From assembly GCA_010909725.1 (NCBI GenBank), contig JAACMV010000030.1, positions 620,001-684,000 on the forward strand: DNA of 64,000 bases, in the 5' to 3' direction. Below are positions 62,926-64,000 of the stretch, piece after piece. The first letter of the stretch is position 1; each line of letters begins with the position of its first letter. The position numbers and the translations under genes were made by a program. The DNA comes from Picochlorum sp. 'celeri' (Eukaryota; Chlorophyta; Trebouxiophyceae). A model generated the notes under the pieces. The model had not been told where the DNA came from and did not search any database. It saw only the letters and a program-made list of their open reading frames with translations.

Positions 62926-64000
62926 TTATGATGATTCAAACAAGTCCTGCAACAAGAGACCTTGTATATCATTCCAATCATCCACGACACTCTGGTCATG
63001 GCTCTGGTGTCTCTCCTGCCCAAAATGACCTGTAATCAAATCCGATCGACATATAGGACACGTGCACGAATATCCATTACATTCCTGCACCCACCCAAGC
63101 AAGCACTGTACATGGAAGACATGCCCACACCCCAACTTCCGAGCAACCTTGATATCTTCCATGCAAATAGGACACGTATGAGCATCCCCCTCATCCACAC
63201 ATATCACTCGAGGTAAACTCTTAATCACATATTGCGATCGTTGATGCAACCTTGTATATGTGGCAAGCCTCTTTTTGGAATGTGCTATCAGGTACCGAAT
63301 ATCCAAGAGAATTGCCAGATCAACCACATGAATGAATATTCCATCTCGAAACATATACAGTGCAAAGTACTCTAATAAAGAAGTGAAATAAAAGCAAATC
63401 TCGAGCAATGCATCCACGAGACCATTCATCTCTGTACAGAATGCCATTTCAGCTGCTGGCCTCCTTCGCAGTGCCACACTAGCCACACCTGCCCCCTCCG
63501 TACGCTTCACCCGCACATTCAAAATCACCGCTATAGCTTTAATACAATACCTCATGATCCCTCGACTACTCAGCGTCATCAATCCCAGCGCATCCAAACT
63601 ACATATCAACCCAAAACTAGAAAACCCCCACGATGACAGACACACTCGTGTTGCAACAGCACCCGCTCCAAACGTCACGAAAGAAAAAGACACATGCTTC
63701 GCATACAACCCACACGATGTACAGTCATTCTGAATCTGAATCGACATCCTCCTATTCGTCACAAACTGAGACACATACACCAGCAGAAACACCACCACCT
63801 GCCCAACTCCAGCAAACGCCCGTTCCCACGTAAACCCATACGTTAACGTCATCCCGGCATAAACTATCGATTTATTCATTATAATGCGCAGCATGACATA
63901 CACGACAGTGGAAATATCGTTACATGTGAGCCCCTGAGAAATCTCCATGCAACACAACAGCGATAAAAGACACAGGCTCGCCTGACCCCATCCGTACAGC
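62926..64000 (-). CDS. multi-span RING-H2 E3 ligase, HRD1/AMFR-like (5' end outside window)
   Basis: The frame is open to the right edge with no obligatory start, so the N-terminus is probably missing; the first in-window in-frame ATG is near 63948 (MEISQGLT). Several hydrophobic segments (VYVMLRIIMNKSIVYAGMTL, VGQVVVFLLVYVSQFV, FGLICSLDALGLMTL, FYFTSLLEYFALYMF) precede a C-terminal RING: CPICMEDIKVARKLGCGHVFHVQCLLGWVQECNGYSCTCPICRSDL, with Cys-Cys-Cys-His-His-Cys-Cys-Cys spacing. This layout is that of ER-membrane E3 ligases of the HRD1/gp78 type used in ER-associated degradation. A different multi-span RING family is possible. The stop is 57 bp from MCM7. Confidence 0.75.
   Translation of the reverse strand, partial: LYGWGQASLCLLSLLCCMEISQGLTCNDISTVVYVMLRIIMNKSIVYAGMTLTYGFTWERAFAGVGQVVVFLLVYVSQFVTNRRMSIQIQNDCTSCGLYAKHVSFSFVTFGAGAVATRVCLSSWGFSSFGLICSLDALGLMTLSSRGIMRYCIKAIAVILNVRVKRTEGAGVASVALRRRPAAEMAFCTEMNGLVDALLEICFYFTSLLEYFALYMFRDGIFIHVVDLAILLDIRYLIAHSKKRLATYTRLHQRSQYVIKSLPRVICVDEGDAHTCPICMEDIKVARKLGCGHVFHVQCLLGWVQECNGYSCTCPICRSDLITGHFGQERHQSHDQSVVDDWNDIQGLLLQDLFESS

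Noticed and set aside
1..64000. CRISPR arrays, prokaryotic operons, insertion sequences
   Set aside because: No regularly spaced repeats, transposase motifs or terminal inverted repeats were found, and introns and targeting peptides show a eukaryotic nuclear genome.

Overview
The window looks like nuclear DNA of a small, compact-genome green alga. Two genes encode photosystem I antenna proteins of the green-lineage Lhca type. Others have their closest recognisable relatives in plants and green algae: a TGD4-like envelope lipid-transfer protein, an LPA1/2-phosphoglycerate-kinase-like protein, a plant-type cystathionine gamma-synthase and a DDT/PHD protein. The motif TGTAA, the chlorophyte poly(A) signal, sits within about 45 nt of many stop codons. 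About 36 protein genes fit in 64 kb. Roughly half carry one or two short introns (mostly 60-90 nt), often after a very short first exon and often with a GTACG donor. Neighbouring convergent genes can have stop codons only 14-43 nt apart. No tRNA, rRNA, CRISPR array or organellar gene was seen. The species cannot be named from the sequence.

Layout. 1-2.0 kb: the end of an LPA1-like gene and a small coiled-coil gene. 2.4-14.3 kb: two nearly identical 527-bp direct repeats bracket an 11-kb block with cystathionine gamma-synthase (minus) and a very large lipopeptide-synthetase-like gene (plus) that share a palindrome-rich divergent promoter. 14.4-18.2 kb: a single gene fusing the two subunits of the glutathione-degrading DUG2/DUG3 complex. 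19-25.4 kb: an LRAT/NlpC-like unknown, COX6A, a BuGZ/SUF4-type zinc finger protein, an FkbM-type methyltransferase, proteasome beta1 and a HAD hydrolase. 25.7-31 kb: a large chromatin reader (DDT, three PHD, four bromodomains). 31-35.8 kb, all minus: PP2C, AlkA-type glycosylase, SWEET transporter, COQ8/ABC1 kinase. 36.5-39.3 kb: a receptor-like TKL kinase and a DUF1295 membrane protein. 39.4-41.9 kb: a divergent pair of Lhca genes. 42-53.3 kb: TalC-type transaldolase, CENP-C-like protein, RAE1, TMEM245-like protein, helicase-associated-repeat protein, Mpv17-like protein, RFC3. 54.3-64 kb: F-box cyclin, EFG1, TGD4-like, S-formylglutathione hydrolase, MCM7 and a multi-span RING protein cut by the right edge.

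Themes. Several genes serve chromosome replication and segregation (RFC3, MCM7, F-box cyclin, CENP-C, BuGZ). Two deal with glutathione (the DUG fusion, S-formylglutathione hydrolase). The strongest candidate for an undescribed system is the FAAL-ACP-C-A-PCP-hexapeptide-repeat synthetase at 5.6-13.7 kb. It has a bacterial-type lipopeptide-assembly architecture inside a eukaryotic gene with a short intron, is flanked by direct repeats, and has eleven one-base homopolymer indels confined to 10.1-12.4 kb. The other notable items are the DUG3-WD40-DUG2 fusion, an MCM7 without its zinc-binding cysteines, a CENP-C-motif protein without a visible cupin domain, and an F-box cyclin in the green lineage.
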